In this document: positions 36,643 through 46,403 of the stretch, piece by piece
Position numbering within the stretch: position 1 is the stretch's first letter
Layout: the number at the start of each line of letters is the position of its first letter
Source: Aquitalea sp. LB_tupeE
GTDB taxonomy: Bacteria; Pseudomonadota; Gammaproteobacteria; Burkholderiales; Chromobacteriaceae
Direction of reading: 5' to 3'
Assembly (NCBI RefSeq): GCF_013391415.1
Contig: NZ_JACAXB010000018.1
Span: 186,001-250,000 of the forward strand
DNA length: 64,000 nt
The notes under the pieces: generated by a model
Database searches by the model: none
Told to the model about the DNA's origin: nothing
Seen by the model: the letters and a program-made list of their open reading frames with translations, nothing else
Position numbers and translations under genes: made by a program

Positions 36643-38880
36643 TTAGGCGTGAACGCTCTTCAGTGCGGCGTTGAAGGTGCTGCTGGGGCACATCACGGCC
36701 TGGCACTTGGCAGCATCGGGCAGGTAGTAGCCGCCGATATCTGCCGGTTTGCCTTGTACGGCTTTCAGTTCGGCAATGATTTGCGCTTCTTGCTCGGCCA
36801 GTTGCTTGGCCAGCGGGGCAAACTGGGCTTGCAGCTCCAGGTCTTCGGTCTGGTTGGCCAGTGCTTCGGCCCAGTAGCTGGCCAGGTAGAACTGGCTGCC
36901 ACGGTTGTCCAGTTCGCCAGTGCGGCGCGACGGCGACTTGTCGTTGTCCAGCAGCTTGCCGGTGGCGGCATCCAGCGTCTTGGCCAGGATCTTGGCCTTG
37001 TTGTTGCCGGTCTTGATGCCCAGTTCTTCCAGCGAAACGGCCAGGGCGAGGAACTCACCCAGCGAATCCCAGCGCAGGTGGTTTTCTTCCAGCAGCTGCT
37101 GTACGTGTTTCGGCGCCGAACCACCAGCACCGGTTTCGTACATGCCGCCACCAGCCATCAGCGGCACGATGGACAGCATCTTGGCCGAGGTGCCCAGTTC
37201 CATGATGGGGAACAGGTCGGTCAGGTAGTCGCGCAGGATGTTGCCGGTGACCGAGATGGTGTCCAGACCGCGTGCTACGCGTTCCAGGGTGAAACGCATG
37301 GCGCGGACTTGCGACATGATGTGGATTTCCAGACCACTGGTGTCGTAATCCTTCAGGTAGGTTTCTACCTTCTTGATCAGTTCCTTTTCGTGCGGACGGT
37401 ACGGGTCCAGCCAGAACACTGCCGGCATGCCGGAGTTGCGGGCGCGGGTCACGGCCAGCTTCACCCAGTCGCGGATAGGCGCATCCTTCACCTGGCACAT
37501 ACGCCAGATGTCGCCGGCTTCCACGTTCTGGCTCAGCAGGACTTCGCCGGTGGCCAGGTCAACGATGTTGGCCACGCCGTCTTCAGCGATTTCAAAGGTC
37601 TTGTCGTGCGAACCGTATTCTTCTGCCTTTTGCGCCATCAGGCCCACGTTGGGCACGGTGCCCATGGTGCGCGGGTCGAAGTTGCCGTGCCATTTGCAGA
37701 AGTTGATCATCTCCTGATAGATACGGGCAAAGGTGGATTCCGGCATCACGGCCTTGCAGTCGGCCGGCTTGCCATCGGCACCCCACATTTTGCCACCGCC
37801 ACGGATCATGGCCGGCATGGAGGCATCGACAATCACGTCGTTAGGCGAGTGGAAGTTGGTGATGCCCTTGGCGGAGTCCACCATGGCCAGACGCGGACGA
37901 TGTTCCTGGCAGGCGTGCAGGTCGCGGATGATTTCTTCGCGCTTGGTGGCCGGCAGGGTCTCGATCTTTTCGTACAGATTGGCCATGCCGTTGTTCACGT
38001 TCACGCCCAGCTCTTCGAACAGCTTGCCGTGTTTCTCGAAGGCGTCCTTGTAGTAAATCTTGACGCAGTGACCGAACACGATGGGGTGGGACACCTTCAT
38101 CATGGTGGCTTTCACGTGCAGCGAGAACAGGATGCCGGATTCACGGCAGTCTTCCATTTCGCGCTCGTAGAATTCGCACAGTGCCTTCTTGCTCATGAAC
38201 ATGGAGTCGATGATTTCACCGGCCTGCAGGGCAAGCTTGGGCTTGAGCACGATGGTCTTGCCGCTCTTGGTGGTCAGCTCCATCTTCACGTCACGGGCCT
38301 TGTCCAGGGTCATGGACTTTTCACCATGGTAGAAGTCGCCATGGTGCATGTGGGAAACATGGGTTTGCGACCACTGTTTCCACTCGCCCATGGAGTGCGG
38401 GTGCTTCTTGGCGTAATTCTTGACTGCCAGCGGGGCGCGGCGGTCGGAGTTGCCTTCACGCAGCACCGGGTTCACGGCCGAACCCAGACACTTGGCGTAG
38501 CGGGCCTTGAGCGCATGGTCGGCATCGGTGGTGGGGAGTTCCGGGTAGTCCGGCAGGGCATAGCCCTTGGATTGCAGTTCCTTGATGCAGGCAATCAGCT
38601 GCGAAACCGAAGCACTGATGTTCGGCAGCTTGATGATATTGGTGTCCGGGTTCTGGGTCAGCTTGCCCAGTTCGCTCAGCGTATCCGGTACTTTTTGCTC
38701 GTCGGTCAGGTATTCGGGGAATTCGGCCAGTACACGGGCGGCGACGGAGATGTCGGCAGTTTCAATATTGATGCCGGCGCTGCCGGTAAAGGTACGGATG
38801 ACTGGCAGGAAGGCGCTGGTAGCCAGCGCAGGTGCTTCGTCGGTCAGGGTGTAGATGATGGTCGGCTGTTCCGAAGGCAT
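36643..38880 (-). CDS. Isocitrate dehydrogenase [NADP+], monomeric type
   Basis: Large single-chain NADP-dependent isocitrate dehydrogenase of 745 residues, close to the roughly 740 of the Azotobacter and Corynebacterium enzymes. Recognisable features are [20 protein letters not shown] at the N-terminus, SNSD-like [19 protein letters not shown] (here [14 protein letters not shown]), the [19 protein letters not shown] segment and [21 protein letters not shown]. It is unrelated in length and fold arrangement to the dimeric Icd encoded next to it and lacks the AceK-target serine loop. It therefore offers an isocitrate dehydrogenase activity that AceK phosphorylation should not switch off. A TATAAT-like -10 element lies on the minus strand near 39066-39071. 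Confidence 0.95.
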   Translation of the reverse strand: MPSEQPTIIYTLTDEAPALATSAFLPVIRTFTGSAGINIETADISVAARVLAEFPEYLTDEQKVPDTLSELGKLTQNPDTNIIKLPNISASVSQLIACIKELQSKGYALPDYPELPTTDADHALKARYAKCLGSAVNPVLREGNSDRRAPLAVKNYAKKHPHSMGEWKQWSQTHVSHMHHGDFYHGEKSMTLDKARDVKMELTTKSGKTIVLKPKLALQAGEIIDSMFMSKKALCEFYEREMEDCRESGILFSLHVKATMMKVSHPIVFGHCVKIYYKDAFEKHGKLFEELGVNVNNGMANLYEKIETLPATKREEIIRDLHACQEHRPRLAMVDSAKGITNFHSPNDVIVDASMPAMIRGGGKMWGADGKPADCKAVMPESTFARIYQEMINFCKWHGNFDPRTMGTVPNVGLMAQKAEEYGSHDKTFEIAEDGVANIVDLATGEVLLSQNVEAGDIWRMCQVKDAPIRDWVKLAVTRARNSGMPAVFWLDPYRPHEKELIKKVETYLKDYDTSGLEIHIMSQVRAMRFTLERVARGLDTISVTGNILRDYLTDLFPIMELGTSAKMLSIVPLMAGGGMYETGAGGSAPKHVQQLLEENHLRWDSLGEFLALAVSLEELGIKTGNNKAKILAKTLDAATGKLLDNDKSPSRRTGELDNRGSQFYLASYWAEALANQTEDLELQAQFAPLAKQLAEQEAQIIAELKAVQGKPADIGGYYLPDAAKCQAVMCPSSTFNAALKSVHA

Positions 38881-39339
38881 TGCTCTATCTCCAATGATTA
38901 TTTTGACGTCAGAACGACTGCGCGAGGCGGCTTTCGCACACCGGGGGATGTTCCGCTAGGCGCGTGTAAAGATACTGCATGAAGCAGCCGTGCTACCAGC
39001 TGGTCCTTGGGCGACCTGAGGGCGGCGGCATGGTCTTCAACTTGCGGCTGTCTTTTCGGAAGTGAATTATACCCCTCAAATGTTCGCACTGTTTGTAAGT
39101 ATCCGAACTTTGCCCTTGCAACTGGGTAAACGCGTGTTCGAATGTGAATTTTACGCACCGGTGCTGTGAGTTGCAGTCCACAGCATAGTTCCATGTTCCG
39201 GTTTTTGCTGTCTTGCTTTGTCGCCATGACTGGGCTAAGGACGGCAGAAGGATGGTGAGCTGAACACTGGCATGACCAGCGCTGGCGCTACTTGGTATCA
39301 TCCTGGCCTTATCTTCACTTTTTGCATGGTCCAGCCACA
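38881..39339. other. Divergent intergenic region between the monomeric isocitrate dehydrogenase gene and rluE
   Basis: This gap of 459 bases has no convincing gene. Short frames on both strands have unusual composition and no recognisable motifs. On the minus strand TATAAT (complement of 39066-39071) may be the -10 box of the monomeric isocitrate dehydrogenase gene, giving a leader of about 180 nt, but I see no matching -35. No clear operator was found. Confidence 0.4.
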
Positions 39340-40017
39340 ATGCCTGCACTTTTTCTGTTCAACAAACCATACGGTGTCATTTGTCAGTTTTCCCGGCACG
39401 AATTGCATCCGACGCTGAAGGATCATATTTCCACGCCGGGCATTTACCCGGCTGGCCGTCTGGATACCGATAGTGAAGGCTTGCTGTTGCTGACAGGAGA
39501 GGGCGCTTTGCAACATCGCATCAGCGACCCGCGCTGGAAACTGCCCAAAACCTACTGGGTGCAAGTGGAAGGCCGGGCCAGCGAAGAACAGCTGGCCGCG
39601 CTGCGCGCCGGGGTGGATCTGGGCGATTTTGTAACCCGTCCGGCCCAAGTGCGCCAGATCGACCCGCCAGCCCTGTGGGAGCGCAAGCCGCCGGTGCGTT
39701 TTCGCAAGACCGTACCGGACTGCTGGTTGGAGATCATCATCAGTGAAGGCAAGAACCGTCAGGTGCGCCGCATGACGGCCAAGGTGGGGCTGCCTACCTT
39801 GCGACTGGTGCGCGCGGCCATCGGCCCATGGCAGCTGGGTGACATGCAGCCGGGCGAGTTACGCAGCATCGAGGTGAATCTTGAAGATTTGCCCGCACTG
39901 TCCCATGCTGAGCGTCTGAGCAAGCCGACGCCCTTGGCCCAGGGGAAGGCGGGGTCGGGTGCCGGGCAGACCCGAGCGCAACCATCCTTCCGTTTTGCCC
40001 GCAAGAACAAGTCCTGA
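39340..40017 (+). CDS. rluE: 23S rRNA pseudouridine(2457) synthase
   Basis: RsuA/RluE-family pseudouridine synthase of 225 residues, without an S4 domain. The catalytic Asp lies in YPAGRLDTDSEGLLLLTGEG. FNKPYGVICQFS at the N-terminus and EGKNRQVRRMTAKVGLPTLRLVRA near residue 145 are RluE hallmarks. The basic, low-complexity C-terminal tail of about 40 residues (Gly/Arg/Lys rich) may aid RNA binding. It precedes aceK by 52 bases and may be co-transcribed with it. Confidence 0.9.
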   Translation: MPALFLFNKPYGVICQFSRHELHPTLKDHISTPGIYPAGRLDTDSEGLLLLTGEGALQHRISDPRWKLPKTYWVQVEGRASEEQLAALRAGVDLGDFVTRPAQVRQIDPPALWERKPPVRFRKTVPDCWLEIIISEGKNRQVRRMTAKVGLPTLRLVRAAIGPWQLGDMQPGELRSIEVNLEDLPALSHAERLSKPTPLAQGKAGSGAGQTRAQPSFRFARKNKS

Positions 40018-40069
40018 TCGTTGTCGTTGGGGCGGCGGGCTGGATGCGCGACAGCGATGAGGCCCCATC

Positions 40070-41824
40070 ATGCAGATTCCCGAGTACTACAACCCGGTTG
40101 CCCGCGATATCGCCCAGGCCCTTGTCGCCGGCTTCAACAAGCACTACCGCTTGTTTCGCGCCTGCAGCAAGCAGGCCAAGTTGTTATTCGAGCGCGCGGA
40201 TTGGCAGGGGGTGCAGCAGGCCATTCGCGACCGCATCCAGTTTTACGATGAACGGGTGGATGAAACGGTTGGCCGGCTGCATCACGAGTTTCATGCCGAT
40301 TTGCTGGATGATGAAATCTGGCAGCAGGCCAAGCTGTACTTTATCGGCCTGCTGACCAATCACAAGCAGCCAGAACTGGCCGAGACCTTTTTCAACTCGG
40401 TGTTCACCCGCATGCTGCACCGGGATTACTTCAACAACGATTTCATTTTTATCCGACCGGCCATTTCCACTGAATATATCGAGTCTGATCCGCCTTGCTA
40501 TCGGAGCTACTATCCGGCGGCAGATGGTTTACGCCAGGTGCTGCGGCAGATGGTGCGTGATTTTGCCTGGCAGTTGCCGTTTGCTTGCTTGAGCCGGGAT
40601 CTGGCCCGTGTGCTGGGGGCGGTCAAGCGTCACTTTTCTGCCCTGTGGCCGGTGCCTGAAGCCAATCTGCAAATCCAGGTATTGTCCTCGGCCTTTTATC
40701 GCAACAAGGCGGCTTATATTTTCGGCAAGGTGATCAATGGTGGCGTGAGTTATCCGTTTGCCGTGCCGGTTTTGCGTGATGAAAACAGCAAACTGTATCT
40801 GGACACCGTGCTGCTGGAGCCCTGGCGCATTGGTGTGCTGTTTTCTTTCAGCCGGGCCTATTTCCTGGTGGATATGGAAGTGCCGTCGGCCTATGTGCAG
40901 TTTCTGCGCAGCATGCTGCCCAGCAAGACCAAGGCCGAGCTTTACACCATGCTGGGCTTGCAAAAACAGGGTAAGAACACCTTTTATCGCGATTTCATGC
41001 AGCATCTGCAGCACTCCAACGACCAGTTTGTGATTGCACCGGGAATTCGTGGCCTGGTGATGCTGGTGTTTACCCTGCCGTCCTACCCTTATGTGTTCAA
41101 ACTGATCAAAGATGTTTTTGGCGGCCCGAAGGAGATGGACCGCGATACGGTCAAGCGCAAATACCGACTGGTGAAGCGGCATGACCGGGTAGGGCGCATG
41201 GCTGATACGCTGGAGTTTTCCAATGTGGCTTTTCCACGCAGCCGTTTTACGGTGGAATTATTGAACGAGCTGCGCAGTCAGGCAGCATCAATGATGGAAG
41301 AAACCGGTGATAGCATTGTCATTCGTCATCTGTATATCGAGCGGCGCATGAAGCCGTTGAATATCTATCTGATGCAATGCGACGAGGTGGAAAAGGAAAG
41401 GGTGATTCGCGACTATGGCATGGCTATCCGGGAGTTGGCATCGGCGAATATTTTCCCCGGAGACATGTTGTTCAAGAATTTTGGGGTGACCCGTTACGGG
41501 CGGGTGATTTTTTATGATTACGATGAAATCGAATACATGACGGACTGCCATTTCCGCCGCATACCGCCCGCGCCCAACCCGGAAATGGAATTGTCCGGTG
41601 AGGTGTGGTACCCGGTTGGTCGCCATGATGTGTTTCCAGAGGAGTTTGCCACCTTTTTGCTGGGCGATCTGCAGATTCGCAAGACTTTCCTCAAGTATCA
41701 CCGTGACCTGCTGGACCCGCTGTTCTGGCAGCAGTGTCAGCAGCGTATTAATGAGGGAGTGATCGAGGACTTCTTTCCATACCCGGTGGAAATGCGTTTC
41801 GGCCATCTGCCAAGTGATGCGTGA
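40070..41824 (+). CDS. aceK: Isocitrate dehydrogenase kinase/phosphatase
   Basis: Bifunctional enzyme that phosphorylates and dephosphorylates dimeric isocitrate dehydrogenase, setting the split between the TCA cycle and the glyoxylate bypass. It has 584 residues against 578 in E. coli. The family core FNDDFIF-like [17 protein letters not shown], the nucleotide-binding [18 protein letters not shown] and the C-terminal [25 protein letters not shown] are visible. Unlike in E. coli it is not in an aceBAK operon; aceA and aceB are not in this window. Instead it lies near its substrate gene icd. Confidence 0.96.
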   Translation: MQIPEYYNPVARDIAQALVAGFNKHYRLFRACSKQAKLLFERADWQGVQQAIRDRIQFYDERVDETVGRLHHEFHADLLDDEIWQQAKLYFIGLLTNHKQPELAETFFNSVFTRMLHRDYFNNDFIFIRPAISTEYIESDPPCYRSYYPAADGLRQVLRQMVRDFAWQLPFACLSRDLARVLGAVKRHFSALWPVPEANLQIQVLSSAFYRNKAAYIFGKVINGGVSYPFAVPVLRDENSKLYLDTVLLEPWRIGVLFSFSRAYFLVDMEVPSAYVQFLRSMLPSKTKAELYTMLGLQKQGKNTFYRDFMQHLQHSNDQFVIAPGIRGLVMLVFTLPSYPYVFKLIKDVFGGPKEMDRDTVKRKYRLVKRHDRVGRMADTLEFSNVAFPRSRFTVELLNELRSQAASMMEETGDSIVIRHLYIERRMKPLNIYLMQCDEVEKERVIRDYGMAIRELASANIFPGDMLFKNFGVTRYGRVIFYDYDEIEYMTDCHFRRIPPAPNPEMELSGEVWYPVGRHDVFPEEFATFLLGDLQIRKTFLKYHRDLLDPLFWQQCQQRINEGVIEDFFPYPVEMRFGHLPSDA

Positions 41825-41837
41825 GGCCTTGATCAGC

Positions 41838-41866
41838 AAGGGGAAGCCTGAGGCTTCCCCTTTTTT
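41838..41866 (+). terminator. Intrinsic terminator of aceK
   Basis: AAGGGGAAGCC (41838-41848) pairs with GGCTTCCCCTT (41852-41862) around a 3-base loop, within a run of six Ts. It is oriented for the plus strand and lies between convergent genes. Confidence 0.92.
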
Positions 41867-41913
41867 GTGATGACACTGCTTGGCGGAGGAGCGCGAACTG
41901 TCGTTTGAGTGAT

Positions 41914-42321
41914 TTAGTGCGAGAAATAGGCAAGCGGGCCAGCCGAGGTGAGACCGATACAGAAGGACATGCCTGGTACATAACCTTTGGAGGGTGTGCA
42001 GGCATTGAGCAATTCAAACAATGCCCGAGTTTCATGGAATTGCTGCCGCAAGTCATGGCTGTTATTGAGCCACAGGCGTATTGCCCTGGCTTGCGGGTGC
42101 TGGCTGTGTAGTGCGATTGTCCCGTCTGGATTGTTGGTCAGGCAGATTGCGGGTGGCAGATTGATGCTGCGGTCTTTCATTTCCTGCATGGCTTGCTGGC
42201 CAAAAATGCCCAGTAAGGTTTTGGCTTGTAGCAGGAGATTCTCGGCCAGGTCCGGGCTGTGCGACGGGAAAGCAGGCCGTTCTGGCCGGATGGCTGGGCA
42301 TATGGTTTCGGTAAGTGGCAT
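41914..42321 (-). CDS. Uncharacterised protein, paralogue of the next upstream gene
   Basis: Protein of 135 residues that I do not recognise. It has no signal peptide and no membrane helix. Its C-terminal two thirds align with the protein at 42516-42947: shared blocks are INLPPAICL / ISMPPAISL, HPQA, WL, the FHETRALFE / FKEVEVLFE helix, and FCIGLTSAGPLAYF / FHIGLTSAGPIAYF near the C-terminus. The N-termini differ. I prefer the ATG at 42321 (GGAG 8 bases upstream) over a GTG at 42405 without a ribosome-binding site. A strong terminator after the paralogue suggests this gene needs its own promoter. No function can be assigned. Confidence 0.75.
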   Translation of the reverse strand: MPLTETICPAIRPERPAFPSHSPDLAENLLLQAKTLLGIFGQQAMQEMKDRSINLPPAICLTNNPDGTIALHSQHPQARAIRLWLNNSHDLRQQFHETRALFELLNACTPSKGYVPGMSFCIGLTSAGPLAYFSH

Positions 42322-42455
42322 GGGATCGCTCCGGTAAAAGTGTGTACCTTGATGGTAGAAGTACTTGAGCGCCTGGGAGTCTGATGATCTCCTAGGAAAA
42401 TTCACTTTTACGGGCTGTCAGTTCCATGCCGCTTGCCCGGTGCTGGGTCAGGCCC

Positions 42456-42490
42456 AAAAACAAACAGGGAGACTTTGGTCTCCCTGTTTG
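42456..42490 (-). terminator. Strong terminator between the two paralogous genes
   Basis: CAAACAGGGAGAC (42461-42473), TTTG and GTCTCCCTGTTTG (42478-42490) form a perfect 13-bp stem. On the minus strand it is followed by TTTTTGGG. It ends transcription of the gene at 42516-42947. Confidence 0.92.
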
Positions 42491-42515
42491 CTGTTCAGGC
42501 ACCAGGCCTGGCGGT

Positions 42516-42947
42516 TTACTGTTGGCTGCACACGTGATCTTCAAAATAAGCAATCGGACCCGCACTGGTCAGGCCGATATGGAAGCAGGATGATTCGGGG
42601 AAGGTTTCACCTGCGTATTCAGTAGCGCGGACAATTTCAAACAGAACTTCCACTTCTTTGAACAGGCTGGAAACTTTGGCATTGCCGTCAAGCCAGGTGA
42701 GGATGTCGTCGGCCTGTGGGTGATTGTTTTCCAGTGTGAGACTGCAACCTGGACAGCTGACCAGGCTGATGGCCGGGGGCATGCTGATCTGGCGTGCAGC
42801 CAGTTCTTCTTCTGCCAGCGTGGCAAAACGTGTCAACTGCTTGGAGGCTCTATCGCGAATGGCTTGTAGGGAAATGCTGCCATCTTCTCCGGCGTGACCA
42901 AACAGATGAATCAATCCCGGATTACTGGCAGTGCTCTGCGACGACAT
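42516..42947 (-). CDS. Uncharacterised protein, first member of a tandem paralogous pair
   Basis: Protein of 143 residues, family unknown to me. It is predicted to be cytoplasmic: no signal peptide or membrane segment. The middle carries a Cys pair in VSCPGCSLTL and the C-terminus a further Cys pair region (ESSCFHIG, DHVCSQQ). The block FHIGLTSAGPIAYF is nearly identical to its paralogue downstream. A CAGGAG ribosome-binding site precedes the ATG. The gene starts 68 bases after mutS on the same strand, so it may be co-transcribed with mutS, although no functional link to mismatch repair is evident. Confidence 0.8.
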   Translation of the reverse strand: MSSQSTASNPGLIHLFGHAGEDGSISLQAIRDRASKQLTRFATLAEEELAARQISMPPAISLVSCPGCSLTLENNHPQADDILTWLDGNAKVSSLFKEVEVLFEIVRATEYAGETFPESSCFHIGLTSAGPIAYFEDHVCSQQ

Positions 42948-43015
42948 GATTAATGCTCCTGTTCTCTGGTTGTCATGATTTTTTCATCATAGAAGACGGC
43001 AAGAAATTTGCTGAA

Positions 43016-45565
43016 TCATTTCAGCACTTTTTTCACTTTATAGAGAAAGTCGAGTGCCTGGCGCGGTGTCAGTTCGTCAGGATCGAGTTCTTCCAGCATT
43101 TCCAGTGCAGGATTCGGCACGGCTTCCGCTTCGATCTGCGTGGCTGGCGGGGCGGAGAACAGGTCGGGTTGCACGCGTGCGGCAGACTGGTTTTCCAGTT
43201 CGGCCAGATAGCGTCTGGCCTCGCGAATCACCTTGGGTGGCACCCCAGCCAACTGGGCCACTGCCAGTCCGTAACTCTGGCTGGCAGGGCCTTCGTCCAC
43301 ATGGTGCATGAACACGATGCGGTCCTTGTGTTCGATAGCGGACAGGTGGACGTTAGCCACGGCCGGGTATTGTTCGGCCAACGTGGTCAGCTCGAAATAG
43401 TGGGTGGCAAACAGGGTGTAGGCACGGCTTTTTTCGATCAGTGCCTTGGCAATGGCCCAGGCCAGCGCCAGGCCGTCGAAGGTGGAAGTACCCCGGCCCA
43501 CTTCGTCCATCAGCACCAGTGACTGGGAGGTGGCGTTGTTTAATATATTCGCCGTTTCGGTCATTTCCACCATGAAGGTGGATCGGCCGCCGGCCAGGTC
43601 GTCCGAAGCGCCGATACGGGTGAAAATGCGGTCGATCTGGCCGATGACGGCACGGTTTGCCGGTACGAAGCTGCCGACATGGGCCAGCAGGGTGATCAGC
43701 GCGTTCTGCCGCATATAAGTGGATTTACCGCCCATATTGGGGCCGGTGATCAGCAGCAGTTTGCGGCTGTCGCTCAGGCGGGTGTCGTTGGCGATGAAAC
43801 GTTCCACCTCGGCTTCTACCACCGGGTGACGGCCTTCGCTGATTTCCAGTCGGGTTTCGCCGACGAATTCCGGCTCGACATAGTTGTTGCTGCTGGCGCG
43901 TTCGGCAAAGGCAGCCAGCACGTCCAGCCCGGCCACGGCCTGGGCGATCAGCTTGAGGTCGGGAATGTACGGTGCCAGTTGATCCAGCAGTTGTTCGTAC
44001 AGCTGTTTTTCCAGTGCGAGCGAGCGGTCCTGTGCCGATAGCGCCTTGTCTTCGAATTCCTTCAGTTCCGGCGTGATGTAGCGCTCGGCATTTTTCAGGG
44101 TCTGGCGACGGCGATAATCGTCCGGAACCTTGTCGCCCTGGGCGCGGGAAACTTCGATATAGAAGCCGTGCACGCGGTTGAATTCCACCTTGAGGGTGGT
44201 GATGCCGGTGCGTTCTTTTTCGCGTGCTTCCAGGGCCAGCAGGAAGTCGCCGCAATCGGTCTGGATGGCGCGCAGCTCGTCCAGGTCGGCATTCAGACCG
44301 TGATTGATCACCCCGCCGTCACGCAGGAAAGTGGCCGGTTCGGGCAGGATGGCGGCAGTCAGCAGTTGTTCGACCGGAGACTCGTCCGGCAGCACGCGCG
44401 AGAGTTCTCCCAGCAGCGGCGCATCCAGGCTGGCGGCCAGTTGCTTGGCACCGGTCAGGGCCTTGAGCGAGTCGCGCAGGGCGGCCAGGTCGCGCGGACG
44501 TGCACTGCGCAGCGCAATGCGCGCGGTGATGCGTTCGATGTCGGCTACTTCGCGCAACTGGGCATGGATGTCCTGATGCACCGGCAGCAAGGCGCGTACC
44601 GATTCCAGACGGCGTTGCAGCTTGCCGTGCTGGCGGATGGGGTGATGCAGCCAGTGGCGCAGCAGGCGGCTGCCCATGCTGGTGGCGCAGGTGTCCAGCA
44701 AGGACGCCAGTGTGGGCGAGGGTTCACCGCGTATGGTTTCGGTCAGTTCCAGATTACGCCGGGTGGCGGCATCCATGCGTATCAGTTCGCCCGCGTCTTC
44801 CACCGCCAGCTGGGCGATGTGGGCCGGGTTCACGCTCTGGGTGGATTTGACGTATTCCAGCAGCGCGCCAGCCGCGCCTACCGCCACCGGCAGGGTGTCG
44901 GCACCAAAGCCGGCCAGATCATGCGTACCAAAGTGGCGGGTGAGCGCCAGTTGGGCGGAGTCGTGGTCAAACTGCCAGGGCGGCAGTTTTTTGCGCGGGC
45001 AGGTCACCTGCTCAAGGATGTTCAGGCCACTGTCGTCCGGGAATACCAGCTCGGCCGGCTTCAGCCGTTCCATTTCGCTGGCGAATTCTTCCACGCTGGT
45101 TTGCATGATCTTGAATTCACCACTGGCCATGGACAGCCAGGCCAGGCCCAGCGTGCCCTTGTGCATGTTTACCGCCAGCACCAGGTTGTCACGCTTGTCG
45201 TCCAGCAAGGCGGCATCAGTAAGGGTGCCGGGGGTGACGATACGTACCACCTTGCGTTCCACCGGGCCTTTGGCCAGCGCCGGGTCGCCAATCTGCTCGG
45301 CAATGGCGACTGATTCGCCCATTTTGACCAGTCGCGCCAGATACCCTTCTGCGGCGTGATAAGGCACCCCGGCCATCTTGATGGGGGTGCCAGCGCTGCT
45401 GCCACGGGTGGTGAGGGTGATGTCCAGCAGGCGCGCCGCCTTTTCCGCATCCTCGTAAAACAGCTCGTAGAAGTCGCCCATGCGGTAGAACAGCAGCTTG
45501 TCGGCATGCTGACTTTTCAGGGCAAAGTATTGGGCCATCATTGGAGTGTGCTGGGGCGTGCTCAT
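43016..45565 (-). CDS. mutS: DNA mismatch repair protein MutS
   Basis: Mismatch-recognition ATPase of 849 residues. The N-terminal mismatch-binding motif [11 protein letters not shown] holds Phe32 and Glu34 (E. coli Phe36, Glu38). The connector, lever and clamp domains follow. The ATPase domain has Walker [15 protein letters not shown] near residue 610, then [14 protein letters not shown] and Walker [17 protein letters not shown]. The C-terminus ends in a short tetramerisation-type region. The ATG at 45565 begins [17 protein letters not shown], as in the family; the upstream in-frame extension is not conserved sequence. It is divergent from the cio operon. Confidence 0.97.
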   Translation of the reverse strand: MSTPQHTPMMAQYFALKSQHADKLLFYRMGDFYELFYEDAEKAARLLDITLTTRGSSAGTPIKMAGVPYHAAEGYLARLVKMGESVAIAEQIGDPALAKGPVERKVVRIVTPGTLTDAALLDDKRDNLVLAVNMHKGTLGLAWLSMASGEFKIMQTSVEEFASEMERLKPAELVFPDDSGLNILEQVTCPRKKLPPWQFDHDSAQLALTRHFGTHDLAGFGADTLPVAVGAAGALLEYVKSTQSVNPAHIAQLAVEDAGELIRMDAATRRNLELTETIRGEPSPTLASLLDTCATSMGSRLLRHWLHHPIRQHGKLQRRLESVRALLPVHQDIHAQLREVADIERITARIALRSARPRDLAALRDSLKALTGAKQLAASLDAPLLGELSRVLPDESPVEQLLTAAILPEPATFLRDGGVINHGLNADLDELRAIQTDCGDFLLALEAREKERTGITTLKVEFNRVHGFYIEVSRAQGDKVPDDYRRRQTLKNAERYITPELKEFEDKALSAQDRSLALEKQLYEQLLDQLAPYIPDLKLIAQAVAGLDVLAAFAERASSNNYVEPEFVGETRLEISEGRHPVVEAEVERFIANDTRLSDSRKLLLITGPNMGGKSTYMRQNALITLLAHVGSFVPANRAVIGQIDRIFTRIGASDDLAGGRSTFMVEMTETANILNNATSQSLVLMDEVGRGTSTFDGLALAWAIAKALIEKSRAYTLFATHYFELTTLAEQYPAVANVHLSAIEHKDRIVFMHHVDEGPASQSYGLAVAQLAGVPPKVIREARRYLAELENQSAARVQPDLFSAPPATQIEAEAVPNPALEMLEELDPDELTPRQALDFLYKVKKVLK

Positions 45566-45760
45566 GCGCGTGGTGCTCTTGTCGGTGCCGTGGTGCAGAT
45601 GACAACGCCCCACCAAGGCGGGGCGCTGACGCAAAACGCGGATTCTACCGTAGCGGGCTCCGGGTGTCAGGCTGGTATCGCCGCTACGGCATGCGGTGAG
45701 GACCTGTTGCATTCATGGCCTGTACTGATTGGCAAGCTGTTTGATCAAGCCATCTGTGCA

Positions 45761-45790
45761 TTGACCGGAACAAAGTGATGAAAGTATGAT
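45761..45790 (+). promoter_or_regulatory. Promoter of the regulator-cioAB operon
   Basis: TTGACC (45761-45766), an 18-base spacer and TATGAT (45785-45790) lie 41 bases before the regulator start. A TTGATCAA palindrome occurs further upstream at 45741-45748. Confidence 0.6.
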
Positions 45791-45799
45791 CTTTATCAA
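45786..45799. promoter_or_regulatory. FNR/ANR-like box overlapping the cio promoter
   Basis: ATGAT-CTTT-ATCAA (45786-45799) matches the FNR consensus TTGAT-4 bases-ATCAA at nine of ten positions. It covers the -10 box and probable start point, so bound FNR would block RNA polymerase. An FNR gene is present at 56182-56928. Confidence 0.5.
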
Positions 45800-45801
45800 A
45801 C

Positions 45802-45819
45802 TTTCAGAAATTACTGAAA
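45802..45819. promoter_or_regulatory. Inverted repeat, possible operator of the GbsR/MarR-type regulator
   Basis: TTTCAG (45802-45807), AAATTA and CTGAAA (45814-45819) form a 6-bp inverted repeat just downstream of the -10 box and 12 bases before the regulator gene. This is a likely site for autoregulation. Confidence 0.4.
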
Positions 45820-45831
45820 ATTGAGGAAGTC

Positions 45832-46398
45832 ATGAACACCACCCCTCTTGTCCAGTCCTTTGTTGCGCATTTCGGTGAAATGGGCAGCCGCTGGGGCATT
45901 AATCGCACCGTCGGTCAGATTTATGCCCTGCTGTTTGTTTCCGAAAAGCCGCTCAATGCCGATGAAATTGCCGAAAGCCTGAGCTTCTCCCGTTCCAATG
46001 TCAGCATGGGGCTGAAAGAGCTGGAGTCGTGGCGGCTGGTGAAGCTGCAGCATTACCCCGGCGACCGGCGCGAATACTTTTCCACCCCGGACGATGTCTG
46101 GGCCATCTTCAAGACCCTGGCCGAGGAACGCAAAAAGCGCGAGGTGGAACCCACCCTCACCATGTTGCGCGGGGCGATGATGGAGAAACCGGCCAGCGAT
46201 GCCGAACGCCATGCACAACAGCGCATGAGCGAGATGTACCAGTTGGTGGAGCTGGTCACCACCTGGTTTTCCGACATCCAGCACATGGATGTGGAAACCC
46301 TGCAGCGGCTGATGAAGCTGGGCTCGCAGGTGCAGAAAGTACTGCAATTCACCCAGTCGCTGAGCAAGCTGACCGGGCGAGACACCGATAGGGAGTAG
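45832..46398 (+). CDS. GbsR/MarR-family transcriptional regulator
   Basis: Winged helix-turn-helix protein of 188 residues. GINRTVGQIYALLFVSEKPLNADEIAESLSFSRSNVSMGLKELE covers the DNA-binding domain (about 20-70), resembling the GbsR branch of the MarR superfamily. The wing is KLQHYPGDRREYFS. The C-terminal half is helical and probably dimerises. The gene starts the operon and lies 5 bases before cioA, so it is very likely a dedicated regulator of the oxidase. The effector is unknown. Confidence 0.88.
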   Translation: MNTTPLVQSFVAHFGEMGSRWGINRTVGQIYALLFVSEKPLNADEIAESLSFSRSNVSMGLKELESWRLVKLQHYPGDRREYFSTPDDVWAIFKTLAEERKKREVEPTLTMLRGAMMEKPASDAERHAQQRMSEMYQLVELVTTWFSDIQHMDVETLQRLMKLGSQVQKVLQFTQSLSKLTGRDTDRE

Positions 46399-46403
46399 CC
46401 GTC

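Noticed and set aside
36649-38982. Very long open frame (777 codons) on the plus strand opposite the monomeric isocitrate dehydrogenase gene
   Set aside because: It mirrors a strongly conserved gene on the other strand. Its translation is rich in His, Val and Gly with no recognisable motif, the usual result of high-GC codon bias in the antisense frame.
38898-39349. Two overlapping minus-strand frames (about 110-120 codons) in the gap before rluE
   Set aside because: Cys/Arg/Lys-rich sequences without recognisable features, and no good ribosome-binding sites. More likely leader sequence of the monomeric isocitrate dehydrogenase gene.
45741-45748. TTGATCAA as an FNR box upstream of the cio operon
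   Set aside because: The half-sites abut without the 4-base spacer needed by FNR. The spaced site at 45786-45799 is a better candidate.
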